Source of the DNA: Chrysomallon squamiferum
Lineage: Eukaryota > Mollusca > Gastropoda > Neomphalida > Peltospiridae
Assembly (NCBI GenBank): GCA_012295275.1
Contig: CM022672.1
Span: 9,485,404 to 9,549,403 of the forward strand
Reading direction: 5' to 3'
DNA length: 64,000 nt
Under the pieces are notes generated by a model. The model saw only the letters and a program-made list of their open reading frames with translations. It was not told where the DNA came from and searched no databases. Positions within the stretch are counted from its first letter, which is position 1; each line of letters opens with the position of its first letter. The position numbers were made by a program, and so were the translations under genes. Of the stretch, positions 11,901-25,378 are shown piece by piece.

Positions 11901-13000
11901 AGTGCATACTGAAGATCGCTGTTTGTAACTTTTAAAAAAACAGGCGCCAACTGGCTTTCCATCTACTTACTAATTTCAACCGATGCAGTCATGGATTAAA
12001 AATGATATGATTGTATCGTTAATTAAAACATTTCCTCCTTTGAAATCATTAAAAAAAAAAAAAAATGAAAAAATTCATTTAAAAAAATCTGTAAACTGTT
12101 TCACTTTCTCATTCAAAATATTTCAGTTTTTCAGTATTTGCTTATAAGTGTTTTTGTTTCAGCCACTACGATATGAGTTATAATATCAGCTCAGTCGTTT
12201 CTTAACATAAACCGAAACAAATGATACAGAAGGCGACAGAGGCTTATCAGTTCAGACATCAAAAGACGTATTCATTTCCTTTCGAATACGTAACACTTTA
12301 TAACTTTTGCTTTAATCGTCACTTATTTGTAATCTTCCATATCCCCATCTCGATTAATAAGACAGAGAAAAGGTCACTGACGCCCTTCCACAGTTAACAG
12401 GCTGTTTCAAAGAAGATAAATTTCTAAGTAGCTAACGCCAAGACTAGACTGTCCTTAATATGGCATATTGGAGAGCAGGACCTGTAACGGGAAACCATCT
12501 CTCTGATCTATGTATGGAAATATCAGACCACCGAACTGCGTCCGGGGCTCGTAGATGAAAGGGACGGAGCAGCCATATATATCACAGAGAAACAGACAGA
12601 TCCGAGTAAAGGCAATACAGTTAGTGAATGGGTTTAATACATTTAAGAAACATAAATTTCCCTGACGTCTTTCGGTGAACGACTTGACAAACGAGGTGTA
12701 TTGTCCAAAGAGAATATCTTTCATTAACACGTGTTATAACATGGCAGCTTTTTTTTTCTTCTACTTCTTCTTGTTTTTTTTTTTTTTTTTTTTTTATTTG
12801 TCTGGTACCAGCCAGAACAGTCAGTTTAATAACAGCAAGTCTCAGAGGCTGCATGATACACGAGTGTGCTCATAACACGTCAAAGATCAGTTTATTTCTG
12901 ATAACGTAACATATATGATTGGTTTGGAGAATAAATTGCTTATATCACATATTATATGATCTTCGTGATGGTCTGGAACAAATGAATTATTGTGAGCTTG
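8966..13000. other. Spacer without a recognised gene
   Basis: Largely unique AT-rich DNA with TG and AGAC runs at 10135-10290, a Y/R inverted repeat at 10870-10932 and T tracts at 11880 and 12774-12796. Several open frames of 75-90 codons (for example 9611-9856 and 12455-12730, both -) have no recognisable domain and are treated as chance. Confidence 0.5.
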
Positions 13001-13032
13001 TGTGCTTGTGCGTATGTATTAATGCAGATATT

Positions 13033-13199
13033 TACGTACATACGCACACACATAGATGCAAACATAGATGCAAATATATATACATACCTACATACATTCA
13101 TATATACATATATACATCCATTCATACATGCATGCCTGCATACATACATGCCTGCATACATACATATGCACACACATACATACATACATACATACACAC
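13033..13199. repeat. (ACAT)n / CATG-type tetranucleotide array
   Basis: Degenerate ACAT units with GCAT and TTCA variants, including a short internal duplication TACATACATGCCTGCA. Confidence 0.9.
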
Positions 13200-13734
13200 T
13201 AGTTTCCCGATTATCATTGTTGTAGCTGCTGATTTTTTAAAACATCAATTGTAGGTAATCCACTGCAAGAAATCAAAGAATTTATCAACATAGTAAATAA
13301 ATGTAATTTAAAAACTGTTTGTAGTAATTTACCTGAGAAATGTATTCTTTTATTCATTCGAGAAGGATACAAATATCTGAAAATTGTTTTGATATTTCTG
13401 AATGGTTAAATCAAACGTGAACTAATTTTTCAAACACACACACACACACACACTCACAGGCATATATATTAAAACACATATACACGCATATATAAGCGTG
13501 TGTGTATGTACGTACTTATGTGTATATACATACCTACATAATTACCACATACTTTTTATTGTAAATATTGTACTGGAATCTGTATTCTATGTTAGTGAGT
13601 GTAATAACGTTATGCTAATTAAATAAACTTTCTATTACTGATACTTATTTGTTTTATTTGTTCTCCAATGGCAAAGCTAAATTAGAACATTGCCATTAAA
13701 CGTGATTAGATGAAAATTGAATTATAAATCAGAA

Positions 13735-13970
13735 CATGATGATGACGATGTCTGCGACGTGGCTATGATGGCGATGAAAATTAAATAGAAAATGCTGCTG
13801 ATGCTGATGCTGTTGCTGTAGATGTTGCTGTTGCTGATGATGGCACTGATGATGACGACAAAAACTAAGATTTTAGTGAAGATATGATAAGAAGTTTACG
13901 ATGAAGTGGACTGTGATAACGTTTGTGATGTCGACAGCCATGATGTTGAAGTTGACGTTGATGAGATGGT
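13735..13970. repeat. Degenerate GAT/GCT/GTT trinucleotide region
   Basis: GATGATGACGATG, then GCTGATGCTGATGCTGTTG and related units at period 3 over about 230 bases. Decayed microsatellite; no coding support. Confidence 0.7.
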
Positions 13971-14079
13971 CATTAATAAAAATAAAAATAGGAAGGCACA
14001 AAAGGAAAACAAAATAACAAGGAACAAAGCCAATTAACTTACTTTTTAAATTGTTTTGATCGATATTGGTTTTCGTTTT

Positions 14080-14756
14080 GTTTTCGATTTCGTTTTTTTT
14101 TTTTTTTTTATTGTCGTATTTGTATTCGTTTCTCATTTTTTTATCATTATTAACTTACGCTTTATTATTTATTTATTTTATTTTATTTCATTTTATTTTA
14201 TTTATTTACAAAGGACAGATACGTGGGATGAACTAAATGACAGGAGACACTTTATTCTGTTACACCGGCAGCCGGCAGACAACTCCTATGACAGACATGA
14301 GCGTCGATCTCGGATTTTGTCAAAAAAAATAAAAGGAAAAGAAATTAAATTGCTTGGTGCATGTAATAAACGGCGATCAACGGGTTCTATCGTTTTGTTT
14401 TATGTGTACGTACAAGAACCTCGCCAATCGTTAGAGTCTCTGCAGAGTGAAGGAAGTTGTTTATTTATCGAGTTACCAGTCTTCTTCCAGGTCAAGTTAT
14501 TTACTCAATGTTTTAACGAAGGTTAACAGTTTAGCAGCAGAAACGAAGTAAGCATTCTCTGAGTTCCAGAAACACAGTGTTTAAGTACAAGTAACTGTGG
14601 CAGCGGTGAAGATTTTTCTTTCCATCTTTCTTTCTTATTTTATTTTTCTTCTTTTTTTTTTTTATTTGTTGTTTTGAGCGATATTTGTTGTTTTCGTTTT
14701 CGTTTTCGTTTTTGATTGTTGTTGTCGTATTTTTGTTCGTTCTTTTTTATTATTAT

Positions 14757-14788
<32 letters not shown>

Positions 14789-14910
14789 CTCTTTCGTTTT
14801 ATTGTTTTAAGGGAAATTCTTTCGTTTTTAATTTTATTTTCATTACAATTATTTATTTATTATTTATTTATTCATTTATTTATTTATTTGCTTGTTTGTT
14901 CATTTAGATT
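14080..14910. repeat. T-rich tracts and TTTA units around a unique core
   Basis: T tracts and TTTA units at 14090-14210 and 14620-14900 flank about 400 bases of unique DNA (14210-14610). An open frame crosses the unique core on the + strand but has no recognised domain. Confidence 0.7.
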
Positions 14911-15299
14911 TCTACTACTTGTTTCTGGTTTTGTTATTATGTTCACCCTTTGAAATCAACATCGCTTTCTTAAACTAATATCTTCTTTTTCTTCATCAGT
15001 ATCATGTCAATGTCTTCTCTTCATCGATATCATGTTGCTGTCTTCTTTTTCATCAATATGATATTAATACTTTTTCTTCATCAATACAAATTCACAATCT
15101 TTTTGTTCCTAAATATTATATTACTATCTTTTTCTTCATTAACATCATTTTGATATCTTTTCATCTTCAGTCTGTCTTACTTTCTTTTTCTTTATTAATC
15201 TTCGTTTTATCTTCTTCGTAATCAATTTGCTATCTTCTTCGTCATCATGATCATCTTTTTCCTTTATCATCTCTTCTGTGGAAATACCTCTTTAGATAT

Positions 15300-15349
15300 C
15301 ATCATCATAAGTTATTGTTATTATTAGTATCTTTATCATTATCATCAAC

Positions 15350-15393
<44 letters not shown>

Positions 15394-15532
15394 GTCATCA
15401 TCATATTATTACTGTTATTAATATTTTTGTATCTTCATCATCACTGTTTTTATCATTATCATTATCATAATCATATTATTATCATTGTTATTGTATCTAT
15501 TATTACAATTATGATATTATTATTATTATTAT

Positions 15533-15629
<97 letters not shown>

Positions 15630-15665
15630 CTCATATCATCATGATCATGATCATCGTCATCGTAT
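15300..15665. repeat. (TTA)n - (CTA)n - (TTA)n nested trinucleotide array
   Basis: (TTA)n at about 15351-15390, mixed ATC/ATT units, then about 20 CTA units at 15533-15595 embedded between TTA blocks, ending at about 15627 and followed by ATC/ATG units. Confidence 0.93.
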
Positions 15666-16170
15666 TCTTCAACTTCTATATTGTCATCTCTTTCTTTCTA
15701 TCTCTTCCAAAACAAAATAAGCAGATCAAACAAAGAATGTTAATTTTCGTTTCATTAAGACAACTAATTGTGACCTTTAGACTTGATCTAACAGGCATAC
15801 AAAAACGCTGATAAATACAGATTACAGATTACGACATGCTGCACGACATTATTAGACGTTTTTGAAAGGAAAAGGACCTGAAACGAACTCAGAAATCCTC
15901 AAGCTACCTGGTCACACCCATCTTGATACTTGCGCGAGTAATTAAGAATACATTTACACTTCTTCAATGATTCAGACACCTGCTGAGTAAACATTAAACA
16001 AGTACAGAAAGAAAAAACCAACAATATCAAATGTCAAAAAAAAAATATATATATCACAACGTATGATTAAATATTTTAACAACAAAAGAGACAGACACAA
16101 AGAGAGGAGAGATCAGATACACTGAAAACTGGTGACTGTCCGTACGCAAAGTATTAGTTGATTTAGGTTA
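15666..16170. other. Unique spacer
   Basis: About 500 bases of non-repetitive sequence between microsatellites. No gene recognised. Confidence 0.6.
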
Positions 16171-16179
16171 ATAAAATAT

Positions 16180-16266
16180 ACATACTTACGTGCATGCATA
16201 CCTACATACGTACATACATACATACGTACATACATACATAATAGACAAATCATATATAAACAAATC

Positions 16267-16302
<36 letters not shown>

Positions 16303-16445
16303 GCATTTAAATACATACATATATATACATACAGTCAGACAATACAGACATACAGACACACACACACACACACATACATACATACATACATAACACACTC
16401 GTAGATGTAAAGACACATACAAACTTACACACACATACATACATA
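16180..16445. repeat. (ACAT)n, (AT)n and (CA)n compound array
   Basis: ACAT units, an AT run near 16268-16290, CA runs near 16290 and 16358, then ACAT units again. Confidence 0.93.
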
Positions 16446-16955
16446 TATTAGTTCCAATGTATGATCGAATCAAAACTTCTGTCTAATATATTGTTTAACA
16501 TCGCCATTTCTTTAACGATTACTCTTATAGATTGCAGTTTCCTCAAAGGAGTTTTAATCTTGTTTCGATGGAAAAATTCTTTAGAGGCAAGATAACAAAT
16601 TCAATTATGTTTCTTATTCATTATTTCTCTCTCAGTTTTGAATGCATTTTTTTACAATATTATATATATATATAACACAGATAAATCCTTTCAGACATAA
16701 AATACATTGTCAAAAATCTAAACATTCTAATCGTATAATGCTCATTTCACCTTATATCTGTCTTTATGTGGTTTACTGGAGATCTTGTACAATTTGACAT
16801 ATTTGCGTTTGTTTTGGTCTTACTTTTTTAATATACTCATGTTTATTGTCTATCTTTGGTTAGTTAATGATGATGTTTAAATAATGAATTTCTTCAGTAA
16901 GTAATGTTACTTTATGGATGAAAGCTTTTGTGTGTCAATTTATTGTTTCTTTGTT

Positions 16956-16980
16956 ATTATTATTATTATTATATATATAT

Positions 16981-17011
<31 letters not shown>

Positions 17012-17100
17012 TAACAGACAGACAGAGAGACAGACATATATAGATAGATATAGACATAGGTATACTTATACATATGTGTGTGTGTGTGTGTGTGTTTGTT
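16956..17100. repeat. (TTA)n, (AT)n, (AGAT/AGAC)n and (TG)n compound microsatellite
   Basis: Successive short blocks of different units within about 145 bases. Confidence 0.92.
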
Positions 17101-17117
17101 TATTAATGGGGCATTAG

Positions 17118-17535
17118 TAGTATAATTAGTAGTAGATTTAACAGTTGTAAGTGTGGGAGCACCAGTTTTAGTAATATTAATAGAATATGTAGTAGGAGTA
17201 GTAGTAGTTGTTGTAGTTGTAGCAGTTTTTATTTTTGCTATTTTTATTGTTATTGTTTGATGGTGGTGTTGGTAGTGTATTGGTGGTTGCGGTGTTTTGT
17301 AATGAGACCCGATGTTGTAGTTGTGGTAGATGCAGTACTATTAGTAGATATATTAGTTATTGTACTAATTCCTTTTGATAATGTTATTATTCTAATAGCA
17401 ATAGCTGTAGTAGTAGTAATAGCTGCAGCACTTGTTGTTGTTGTTTTAGTAGTACAAATAGTAGCAGTAGTAGTAGTAGTAGTGGTTGCAGCAGCACTAA
17501 CTGTTGTTGTTGTTGTTGTTGTTGTAGCTGCATGG
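17118..17535. repeat. Degenerate (GTA/GTT)n trinucleotide region
   Basis: About 400 bases of GTA, GTT, GCA and TAG units at period 3, most regular at 17458-17525. The open frame across it is almost only Val/Ala/Leu and is a repeat artefact. Confidence 0.88.
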
Positions 17536-18530
17536 TAATAGTGATTTCATTTCAAGAGACTCAAGTCGAGGTTTGCTGAGCAAGATGGAATAGAAATGAG
17601 TTTTATTTCATCTTTATTTAAAACCTGCACTTTATATTGAAATCTTTTAAACATAAATGATACAAAGCAGATGGTACTTCCTAGAGACTGCAGTCACTAA
17701 ACCAAATATAATAACAGTGTTTACTAAAATAACCAAGACAGCTGGTATATTTAAGTCTTATAATAAAATAAACATATTTGCATTTCTTGATGCACGTAAG
17801 TATGTAAGTATGCATATTTATTATTACTACAACAATACACACACAAACACACACATATTCATATTTGTGTATGTCTGTATCTATGCATATATGCACGTAT
17901 AGGTGGATGGAAGTATGGATGGATGGATGTGTGTGTGTGTGTGTGTGAGTACGGAAATACATTTATAGATGTCTATTCATAAATACAAAGTTTTCAATAA
18001 ATGATAGAATCATTAATGCAATAACTTAATATATAGCTTTTTCAATTAATAATCATATACACATACATACACCCACTGATAGAACCTACAGAAGAAATAG
18101 TCCTGATGTTCGATTACAAAATCTGTAACAGAAATTAGAAAAGTAGGATACCAGGTCACGGATGTAAAAGATTGAACACATTCCATTAATTTCCAGCTGA
18201 TAAGCAAAACTAAATTCCGTACATTATGTGAAACAGAAAGAGATCTGCAGAAAATCTTTTCAGGCAATACAAAGAACAAATAGATTTGTGACTAGGGAGG
18301 AATTTAAGAAAGATATTAATTATTACTGACTAGACGTCAATGTCTTACATTTCCACAGTCAGTCCTTACTTCAATACCCATCGGGATGCTAAAAGCCCAG
18401 AGACCAAGTAATTACTTAAATGTATTAATAGTTAACTTGAAAAATGATTTTATGTGTGCTTAATTACATGTAGATTCAGCACAACTGTACAGAAAGATAC
18501 AAACACACACACATACATATCAGTATATGA

Positions 18531-18668
<138 letters not shown>

Positions 18669-18962
18669 GTAAGACGGTTCAGAGATATAAATGGTGCTGA
18701 CTTTAGAAATATAAAATAAAATTTTAAATAAAAATCATAGGAACAGTTGTTGTAGTTGTTATAGTAGTTTCTGCTGTTGTTGTACTAATAGTTATAATAA
18801 TAAAGATGATAATGATAATGATAATGATGATGATAACAATAAAAACAGTATTAAAAAAAAATGAAATCTCTTTAAAAAAAAATTCAAACCTATACGCACA
18901 ACACAAACATCTCTTAAAGTAACTGTCCAACCAAGTTTATTTTTACAAATAACAAATAACTC

Positions 18963-18979
18963 ACAAACAAACAAACAAA

Positions 18980-19018
<39 letters not shown>

Positions 19019-19070
19019 AAGTAATTTATAAATAAATAAATAAATAATTAAATAAAAATAAATTTAAAAA

Positions 19071-19110
<40 letters not shown>
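18963..19110. repeat. (AAAT)n followed by a poly(A) tract
   Basis: AAAC/AAAT units, then an A run of about 35 bases ending at 19109. It resembles a retroposon tail but no element body is recognised beside it. Confidence 0.9.
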
Positions 19111-19115
<5 letters not shown>

Positions 19116-19427
19116 GTCAACGTTACGAGTTGCATACGTTCAGGAAAAAAAACCCTGATCTGATGACTTGATGAATCTAGCAGGATCGCTGTCTGCTCAT
19201 CCAGTCCATGAACACGACAGAACCAAGATTCGTGAAAAGGTGAGGGAGAGATAAGAAACGACAAGACGTCTGGGAGTTCACACAAACACAAGAAAGCAGT
19301 CACGCCCATGCAGTGATAAGGCGACAAAGGATCCCCAGACATTGTACATGTGATGACTAAAACAGATCGATTGTCTGTGAAATGCATTAAAGTGATAGGT
19401 TAAAATCAAACCGGTTTTTTTTATTAT

Positions 19428-19449
19428 CATCTTCTTCTTCTTTTCTTCT

Positions 19450-19480
<31 letters not shown>

Positions 19481-19660
19481 TTTTATCTTCTTCTTCTTTT
19501 CTTCTTTCTTTTTTTTTTTTTTTTTTTTATCTTCTTCTTCTTTTCTTTCTTCTTTTTTTTTATTTTCAGTTTTCTTTTTTTTTTTTTTTTTTCATCTTCT
19601 TTTCTTCTTTTATTTTATTTTTTTATTTTTATTTTTATTTTTTTTTTTTTGAGACAAGAC
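19428..19660. repeat. Tandem CTTCTTCTTTT + poly(T) units
   Basis: Three to four copies of ATCTTCTTCTTCTTTTCTT followed by a T tract, each about 50-60 bases, then T-rich sequence to 19660. Confidence 0.85.
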
Positions 19661-19847
19661 TTTCTTGTTACTGAAAACAGAAATGGCGGAAATGAAATGA
19701 GACTTGCGAGTTGGCCATGCAAGAGATTAAAATCAATAATGTCGAAATATTTGTATTTTGTTTTGTCTTTTATTTTATTATAACTTCTTTTTGTGAAAGT
19801 ATGTTTCTTTTTTTTTTTTTTTTTTATTGTTTCCTTTGATTTGGGCC

Positions 19848-20035
19848 TTGTATGTATGTGTGTTTATATATATATGTATGTGTAAGTATGTATGTGTGTA
19901 TGTATATACATATGTATGTCTGAGTGTGTGTTTAGGGCATGTATATATAAATATATATTTGTGTATGTCTATGTGATTGTATTTATGTATATATGTATGT
20001 TTGCTTGTTTGTAGGTATGTTTACATTAATAAATG
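19848..20035. repeat. (TATG)n / (TG)n degenerate array
   Basis: Variants of TATG, TGTG and TATA over about 190 bases. Confidence 0.85.
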
Positions 20036-20554
20036 TTTTATTTATTAAAATATGTATGTCCATATATGCACATATATAATTACGTTTGTTTTGATGTCGC
20101 TTAATTTAGTCCACCATCTCTTTCTATGTTCGCTATAATAAATATTATTTTAATGTCTTCATCTTCATCTAATCAAATTTGTATCTTTCCCGTTCAGCTA
20201 CTTTACTCTGCATTTTCAAATTCAGCTATGGATACTTGATATGACAGAAAGGATAAAGGACATATCCATCGAAAACAAACCAATTTAACAAATGTTTCTT
20301 GTAATGTGGGGAAAAAAAATTAAGGGATTTTATTTTCTCATTCAATATTTCTATTTCAAATATTCTCTGTAAATTGTATCTGACGCATCTACCAGCAGCA
20401 CATGTGGAAATAAAATAAAAGAACAGAAATATCAATAGTGCATATTTATTTGTGTCACTGTTGTGAAGCGTAGTCTGTTGGGATATAAATCAAAGCTGAA
20501 TAGCAAATGTACCTTTTTTTCTTCTTTTTTTTCCTTTTTTAATTTTTTTTTCTG

Positions 20555-20940
20555 AGGCTGTCAGTAAGTCACTTTGTCGATCAGTCATCAGTTAGTTAGA
20601 CAGTTAGACAGTTAGTGAGTCAGTCAGGTGTTGAATGTTAGTCAGTCAGTCAAGCAAACTGTCAGTCGGTTTGTGTGTCTGTCAGTCAGTCAGCTCATCA
20701 GTCTGTCAGTCAATCAGTAAGTCAGTACGTTAGTATGTCAGTCACTAGTAAGTCAATATGTTAGTATGTCAGTCACTATATCAGTAAGTCAGTGAGTATG
20801 TTAGTAAGTGTGTTAGTAAGTAAGTCAGTATGTTAGTATGTCAATCACTATATCAGTAAGTCAGCAATCAATCAGTTTATCAGTAAGTCAGGATGTTAGT
20901 AAGTGTGTCAGTCAATACATTAGTAAGTCAGTCGTTTAGT
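20555..20940. repeat. Degenerate (AGTC)n array
   Basis: Nearly 400 bases of AGTC, AGTA, AGTT and TGTC units, with higher-order copies of TATGTTAGTATGTCA. Confidence 0.88.
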
Positions 20941-21114
20941 TATTGAACAACTTAAAACAAATAGGTTAATAGCTTCAACATTCTTTTTCGATTTAAAGCA
21001 AGTAAAATAAAAATAGACTTAAATAAATAAATATTTGTAAATTAGTAATAAATTTAAGACAATGATCATGAAATTATGTCTGCTGCGTATTCTTCGAACT
21101 GAATTATTTAAGAA

Positions 21115-21279
21115 GTGGTCGTGAAGTTGTTGTTGCAATATTGATAGTAACTGCTGTAATAGTAGCTGTTGTTGTAGTAGTAGTTGTACTAGTGGCTGTT
21201 GTAATACTAGTTATGGCAGTTGCAATTATTGCAGAAAAGGAAGAAATACTAACAGTCTTATGATTATTATTATTATTAT

Positions 21280-21327
<48 letters not shown>

Positions 21328-21496
21328 CAGAACTATTAGAAGAACGTGGGCTAGTTGCAATAGTACTTTCGTATAAAAGTACTTTCGTAGGCGTAGCAGT
21401 AGTAGAAGTAGTAGTAGCAGCAGCAGTAGTTGTAGTAGCAGCAGTAGTAGTAGTACCAGAAACAGAAGTAAGAATGGTTACATTAAATTCTTGTTG

Positions 21497-21552
<56 letters not shown>

Positions 21553-21555
21553 TAA
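21115..21555. repeat. (TAG)n, (CAG)n and (TAA)n trinucleotide region
   Basis: TAG/GTT/GCA units on the + strand, (TAG)n at 21281-21325, then (TAA)n at 21498-21548. The - strand frame across it (Thr/Ile/Ala-rich) is a repeat artefact. Confidence 0.9.
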
Positions 21556-22314
21556 TATAATGAAAACAATGATAGTACATTCATTTACGAATCAACACAA
21601 TGGCTTTCTCTATTTCTGAGCAACGGGATGTTTAAAACTAAAATCGCTATTGATTTTATCTTAAAAGCATTTCGCAATCGCGTAAATCCGTGTTCCATTT
21701 ATCACAAACTACAATAGATTTGTATTACAAAAACAAACAACAAAAATAAGTTTTACCTATTTCATACATTTTTAACATGGATTATATTTACTGAATTAAA
21801 AAGTTCGTTTATCATTTTAGCTCAAAATATTTTTGTTTCTGATAAGTACGTGTGTTTGAAGAATAAAGAAACATTTTGTTTTTGTCAGAATGAAAATGTC
21901 AGATCTACAGAGATTCTAATAATATACAATGCTGTAATTTTGCCGTGCGCTTTTTATGTAATTTAAAGATAATAAAACTGCAGATATATATAAAAGCATG
22001 AAATGAAGATTACAGATTGAAACTATTGCTTGATGAAATCAGCGAGAAACACAATTTAAAAAAATAATAATAATTATAAACAAGTGATGACGCGTAAAAC
22101 ACACAAAGAAGACAAAACGAATGAGAAGGGAAAAGAGCGACAGAAGAAAACAGAAGAAAAGGAGAAGAAAAACGCGTAAGACGGAAAGAATCGCTATTGC
22201 TTTTATTTTTGATTTGAACCGAAGGTCTTACTGTCCTAAAACTAATAATAATAGCAAATATTAATCATTCATCCCAGCCAATTCCACAAAACCTTCAATT
22301 ATTATTTTTATTTT

Positions 22315-22316
<2 letters not shown>

Positions 22317-22354
<38 letters not shown>
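22317..22354. repeat. Poly(T) tract
   Basis: About 38 consecutive T. Confidence 0.97.
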
Positions 22355-22356
<2 letters not shown>

Positions 22357-23079
22357 CTTATTAAGATTTATCGTTTGTTTTTCATATATCACAATTGATC
22401 TTTGTCGCAAAGGTCAATTCTGTTTTGTCAACAAAGAAAATATTAATAAGACAAGACGAAGAACAAATACGTCTTTTTTAATCTTTCATTGGCTGTTATA
22501 ATTAACATAGCACAACGCACGTTCTGTCTCGTAGAAAGGTGATTTAGTAAACCAACGATGAAAAACAAAAAATGTATTTCTTTTTTATTTTTATTTATTT
22601 TTTTTTTTTTTTCCTTTTTCTCGATTGTTAACAAAACGAGTTAATTGTTTATAATTCAACAGAGACGTTGAAAACCAGAGGTTGTGAAAAAAGAGTAGAG
22701 TTCGTAATAACAAACGTTTGTTAAATAAAGATTAAGCAGTGAAATCAGTTCTTTAATAATTCAGAAGATGAAGAAATAACAACTGGCTGAAGGCGAGGAG
22801 AAGCAGTTTCTGTAATCAAAGTAGTTTGTTTGTCAATTATTTAAAGCACAATAAATGAAGCTTTTCGAAAAACTGTAATAATACGTAATAAAAAATTAAT
22901 TATAGAAACATAATAACGTGTTTATCTTTCTTTTCCATCTGTAACGTTTTATTAGCTGTGGTTCAGTTAAGTTGTTTTTGTGTGCATGGCGGATTGGCTT
23001 TTGTTTGTTATTATTTTTTACAATTCTTTTTTTTTATTTTCTATCAATTTTTTTTGTTTTCTGTTGTTTTCTTCTTTGT

Positions 23080-23150
23080 TTATCATTATCATCATCATCA
23101 TCATTATTATTATTGTTTTGTTTTTTTGTCTTTGTTATTATTATTATTAT

Positions 23151-23183
<33 letters not shown>

Positions 23184-23250
23184 CAGTAGTAGTAGTAGCA
23201 GCAGACGTAATAGTAGAAGTAGTAGTAGCAGTAGTATTATTGAAATTTAC
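23080..23250. repeat. (ATC)n, (TTA)n and (TAG)n trinucleotide block
   Basis: ATC/ATT units, then TAG units at about 23151-23232 with CAG variants. Confidence 0.9.
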
Positions 23251-23699
23251 ATATACAGACACATGCTTTGTTTGCCGATTTTATGTTTATTTCTTTGTTT
23301 TTATTATTGTTATTGTTTTGTTGTTTTATTTATGTTTGTTTCTTTTTCGTTTTACTTTATTGACTTTTTTCAGTCTATAAATTTATTATTGGCTTTCCAT
23401 TCACTTGTATTATTGTATTATCTGAAGCATAAAAGATACTCTTACTAATGTGGTTATTAGATACTGTTCACTTGATAACGTTTTAATATTGAACAGTCAT
23501 GAATATACTGCATTACTACGACTGCTTTTAGCATTAGAAGCATTTCGTAATATAGCATACATTAGTGTCAGAATTAACGTAGACTGGTATTTACCATTAA
23601 TACTTCTTGTTTTTTTTAAATCTTTTTTCTTGTTTCTTTTATTGCTGAGGGTAGATTTGGTGAAAATGTGACTTGGAAAGGTATTTTTTAAATTTATGT

Positions 23700-23920
23700 T
23701 TTTCAGTTTCACGTTTGTTGTTGTTGTTGTTTTTTGTTGTTTTTTTTGTGGTTTTTTCTGTTTTTCTTTTGTTGTTTTTTCGTTATTTCTGGGTTTTGAG
23801 GTAATTTTTTTTGTTATTGTTGTTTCTTTATTTTTTTTCTGTTTTGGTTTTTTACTTATTTTTTTGTATTGGGTCGGTGTTTTTTGGTGGATTTTGTAGG
23901 ATTTTTTTGTCTCTTTTCTT
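23700..23920. repeat. G/T-only low-complexity stretch
   Basis: Over 200 bases that are almost wholly T and G (GTT and TTTTG units), so a strand-biased composition. Confidence 0.8.
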
Positions 23921-24340
23921 AACTTTTCTTTTTTGCGATGTCGTGAAGGGTCGACTACTGTAAGACTATCGTTATCAGGATATCATCTGACTGTAATTGG
24001 TAGAGAAAGACTCTGATCCGTCAAAGTGAAAATTTCCTTCCAGATTACAAACCTAATCATTTTAACATCCAGATGTGACATTTAATGGTTACTGAAACTG
24101 AGTGACAAACACAGCGAATAACAGTACAAAACAATAAAATATCTACTTCTTCATTAGTTCTGTATAAAATATAACCACTGTGAGTGAATTAACTTTTTTA
24201 TATGTATTTATTTACTTATTTGTTTGTTTGTTTAATCATTCATTCATTTATATTTGTGTATGTATATATAGGTGTATGTTTGTATGGTTGTATGTATATA
24301 TGTTTGGATTTTGTGTGTGTTTGTGTATGTATGTTACACA

Positions 24341-24342
<2 letters not shown>

Positions 24343-24404
<62 letters not shown>
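24343..24404. repeat. (CT)n microsatellite
   Basis: About 30 uninterrupted units, preceded by TATG/TG-rich sequence from 24240. Confidence 0.97.
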
Positions 24405-24406
<2 letters not shown>

Positions 24407-24429
24407 CCTTGATTTCATATGACCGATAT

Positions 24430-24745
24430 GAAGCACAAGAAATTATTAATTAACTCAGTCATAAAGGAAGGATGAAATCCGGCAGACAACATTTCATTAA
24501 AAGTTCATTACTGACCTATTATTAATTCTTAGTTAATATCATCTTGTTAATTAAGTACACTTTAATACTGTTAATCGGATGATTAGATCACAAAGGCCTG
24601 TGAAACACCTGACTAATGAGAAGACCAAGAGGATGTACTTTGTACTAAGTGGAATTCAAGCAGATCTGACTTACAATTTGCATTACGTGATTTTGTACAC
24701 GCTGAAGTCTTGGTTATTGAAATATAGTTAATAATATTTTTAATG
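24430..24745. other. Unique spacer rich in ATTAAT motifs
   Basis: About 300 bases of non-repetitive DNA with several TTAATTA-like strings. No coding support; could be regulatory. Confidence 0.3.
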
Positions 24746-24954
24746 GTGTTATATGTTTCACGTTTTTTTTTTTTTTTTTTTTTTTTGTTGTTGTTGATTT
24801 TATTTTATTTTTGTTTATTTTATTGTATTTATTTATTTACTTATCTATTTATTTATTTTGTTTTTTATTTATTTACTTTTTATTATTTTATTATTAATTA
24901 TTGGGGTTTTACGTGTTTGTGTTTTCGATTACTAGTATTATTATTGAATTTATA

Positions 24955-25283
24955 ATTATTATTATCATCATCATCACATTCATCATCATCATCATCATCA
25001 CAAATTAATGTTTTGTGATTCATATTAATGCTTTTTTACATATTTTTAACATTAGTTACTGTTACAGTCTTAACACATTAATTATGGTTACTGTTGTTGT
25101 CGCTGCTGTTAATGCTGCTGTTAATGTTGTCGTTATCATCATCATATTTGTTATTATTTTGTTATTGTTATTACATTATTATTATTATATCGACTACTGC
25201 TACTACAACAACTACTTCTACCAATATTACTGTTACTATTACTACTACTACTACGATTATTACTACAACTATCACTGCTACTA

Positions 25284-25375
<92 letters not shown>

Positions 25376-25378
25376 TAA
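24955..25378. repeat. (ATC)n, (TTA)n, (CTA)n, (CTG)n nested trinucleotide array
   Basis: Ends in clean blocks: TTA at about 25287-25316, CTA to about 25349, then about nine CTG units to 25376. Confidence 0.93.

Noticed and set aside
14056-14526. 156-codon + strand frame
   Set aside because: Its N-terminal half is T-rich DNA read as Phe/Ile; the rest has no recognised domain and no splice support.
19074-19109. Poly(A) tract as a SINE or LINE tail
   Set aside because: The sequence before it is only AAAT repeats; no tRNA-like A/B boxes, reverse transcriptase frame or target-site duplication seen.
19064-19387. 107-codon - strand frame ending in poly-Phe
   Set aside because: The C-terminus is a poly(A) tract read backwards. 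The unique part shows no family I recognise.
20555-20940. CRISPR-like array
   Set aside because: Short-period degenerate tetranucleotides with no constant repeat plus unique spacers, in a eukaryotic genome.
21104-21580. 158-codon Thr/Ile-rich frame on the - strand
   Set aside because: Produced by period-3 TAG/TAA repeats; no unique protein segment or splice context.
22972-23448. 158-codon Ser/Phe-rich frame
   Set aside because: Spans (ATC)n, (TTA)n and (TAG)n arrays; poly-Ser and hydrophobic runs come from the repeats.
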